This document shows, piece after piece, positions 61,813-64,000 of a DNA stretch of 64,000 nt; positions within the stretch are counted from its first letter, which is position 1; each line of letters starts with the position of its first letter. The notes beneath the pieces were generated by a model that saw only the letters and a list, made by a program, of their open reading frames with translations, searched no databases and was not told where the DNA came from. Origin of the DNA: Sphingorhabdus pulchriflava (GTDB lineage Bacteria > Pseudomonadota > Alphaproteobacteria > Sphingomonadales > Sphingomonadaceae); contig NZ_QRGP01000001.1 of the NCBI RefSeq assembly GCF_003367235.1, positions 1,860,001 to 1,924,000 on the forward strand, in the 5' to 3' direction. The translations under genes were made by a program, and so were the position numbers.

Positions 61813-62096
61813 GCGATCCGGCCGCCTTACCTGCATCGGCCGCGCCCTATCGCAAAATCGGGCCGTTCGATGCGACGACACTTCCTTCAGGCCTGCGCGC
61901 GGAGCACCGCCTGAAAGAGGATGTGTGGGGAAAACTCGAACTGCTGGAGGGCTCGGTCGACTTCGTCTGGGACGATGGCCGCACCGCTAATCGCCACAGG
62001 CTCACCACAGGCAATATCCAGTGGGTTACGCCAACGACCCCGCACCATCTGGAAGTGTCGGCGCCGTTCCGGCTGACAATCGAATTCTGGAAATAG
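61809..62096 (+). CDS. DUF1971 (YeaR/TehB-like cupin) protein
   Basis: The 95-residue beta-sandwich protein has a GTG start at 61809 that overlaps the membrane protein stop. Its ELLEGSVDFVWDDG, then QWVTPTTPHHLEVSAPFRLTIEFW matches DUF1971, which includes the C-terminus-like YeaR of E. coli. yeaR is induced by nitrate, nitrite and NO and is repressed by NsrR in E. coli. That parallels its place in this NsrR module. The biochemical function is unknown. Confidence 0.85.
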   Translation: MSDPAALPASAAPYRKIGPFDATTLPSGLRAEHRLKEDVWGKLELLEGSVDFVWDDGRTANRHRLTTGNIQWVTPTTPHHLEVSAPFRLTIEFWK

Positions 62097-62102
62097 CGCC
62101 GT

Positions 62103-62866
62103 TCAGGAATAAGCGGCGCGCAGTACGTCCAGCGATTCGCGATGGGTCAGATCGAGTTGCAGCGGCGTGACCGAGATGAAACCGTCATCGACGACTTCAA
62201 GGTCGGTGTCATGGCCCGAAGTATGCTCTACGCCGTGCAGTCCGAACCAGTAATAGTCGTAACCGCGCGGATCAGTGCCCTTAACGATTGAGCCGCGGCT
62301 GTAATCGTGGAAACCCTGCCGGACGACCTGGATGCCTTTCACCGCATCCGGCGCAATTGCCGGGAAGTTCACATTGACCAATGTGCGGGGGACAAAGGGC
62401 GTTTCAAGCAATGGCGCCAGCACCTTGGCGCCCCATGCTTCGGCGGCGGAGAAAGGTACGGCATCGCCCATGCCTTCCTTGCCATAGACCTGGCTCATCG
62501 CAATCGCGCGAACGCCGGCGAGCGCGCCTTCCATCGCGGCAGAAACTGTACCCGAATAAGTGATGTCGTCGCCCAGATTGGCACCGCGATTGACGCCCGA
62601 CAGAACGACGTCGGGTTTCGCATCTTTCATGATCACACCCAGCGCCATCATCACCGAATCGGTGGGTGTTCCGGTCACCGAGAAATGCTGATGGCCATGC
62701 TGGCGGATACGCACCGGGCGGGTGAGCGTGAGCGAGTGGCCCGCACCCGAATTTTCCTCTGCGGGGGCAACAATCCAGATATCATCGCTGAATTCGCGCG
62801 CAATCTTTTCAAGGACCTTGAGGCCGGGGGCGTTCACGCCGTCGTCATTGGTGAGAAGGATGCGCA

Positions 62867-62867
<1 letters not shown>
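62103..62867 (-). CDS. surE: 5'/3'-nucleotidase SurE
   Basis: Metal-dependent nucleoside monophosphate phosphatase of 254 residues. The N-terminus MRILLTNDDGVNAPGL has the DD metal pair, SGVNRGANLGDDITYSGTV adds ligands and VNVNFPAIAPDAV is a further family block. It overlaps the end of serS by 1 bp (TGATG), so the serS–surE pair is translationally coupled. Converges on the YeaR-like gene. Confidence 0.95.

Positions 62868-64000
<1,133 letters not shown>

Overview
The window is chromosomal DNA of an alphaproteobacterium, most likely a member of the Sphingomonadales (Sphingopyxis/Sphingorhabdus-like). The pointers are the high GC content, the gene run nifU–tsaB–rimI–mucR–fur–plsC–miaB–phoH–ybeY–corC, a Ros/MucR regulator, a Fur without the C-terminal CxxC, and the sphingomonad-type palindromic intergenic repeat built on GAGCCTGTCGAAGG. 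The genus assignment is inference from gene content. I see no rRNA, CRISPR array, transposase, integrase or prophage. One tRNA gene, tRNA-Thr(TGU), is present.

Layout. 1–8 kb: the edge-truncated end of a membrane sensor histidine kinase, a DUF4197 lipoprotein, PriA, a class A penicillin-binding protein and a membrane-anchored trypsin-like protease. 8–14.4 kb: CobT, a nitroreductase behind a palindromic operator, CysS, a D-2-hydroxyacid dehydrogenase and an HPP membrane protein, interspersed with palindromic repeats. 14.4–15.6 kb: a TerC transporter behind a highly structured leader that can hide its ribosome binding site. 15.7–23.6 kb: the compact housekeeping run for Fe-S maturation, tRNA modification, iron/manganese regulation, lipid acylation and RNA maturation. 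23.6–32.2 kb: MsrA, a MOSC protein, a GT4 glycosyltransferase, RarA, quinone oxidoreductase, a TetR regulator diverging from an exported peptide, a mechanosensitive-channel-like protein and tRNA-Thr.

33.0–41.4 kb holds a tightly overlapping seven-gene catabolic operon: SDR, acyl-CoA dehydrogenase, CaiB-type enzyme, thiolase, a second acyl-CoA dehydrogenase, a HTD2/MaoC-like hydratase and enoyl-CoA hydratase. A zinc-type dehydrogenase converges on it. The CaiB protein strongly recalls mesaconyl-CoA C1-C4 transferase (Mct), and the hydratase recalls mesaconyl-C4-CoA hydratase. Together they suggest a branched or dicarboxylic acyl-CoA route. The operon starts behind a TTAA-N8-TTAA palindrome, and similar palindromes precede the nitroreductase and a flavin monooxygenase elsewhere in the window.

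41.5–52.1 kb: a DMT exporter, a nitrilase-family amidase, a small exported membrane peptide, GalE, the HslVU protease, a GFA protein, a large M16 peptidase, a CinA-type protein and methionine aminopeptidase. At 52.1–52.9 kb a lower-GC gene interrupts the housekeeping order. Its product looks like a stand-alone class III nucleotidyl-cyclase-fold protein and is the best candidate here for an undescribed element. 53–62 kb: ArgC, an NlpC/P60 peptidase, leucyl aminopeptidase, a Baeyer-Villiger-like monooxygenase and RimO. These are followed by a nitric-oxide response module: an NsrR regulator with the full set of cluster ligands, divergent from a truncated globin, a membrane protein and a YeaR-like protein, with two near-identical 23-bp sites between them. 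SurE and an edge-truncated SerS close the window.
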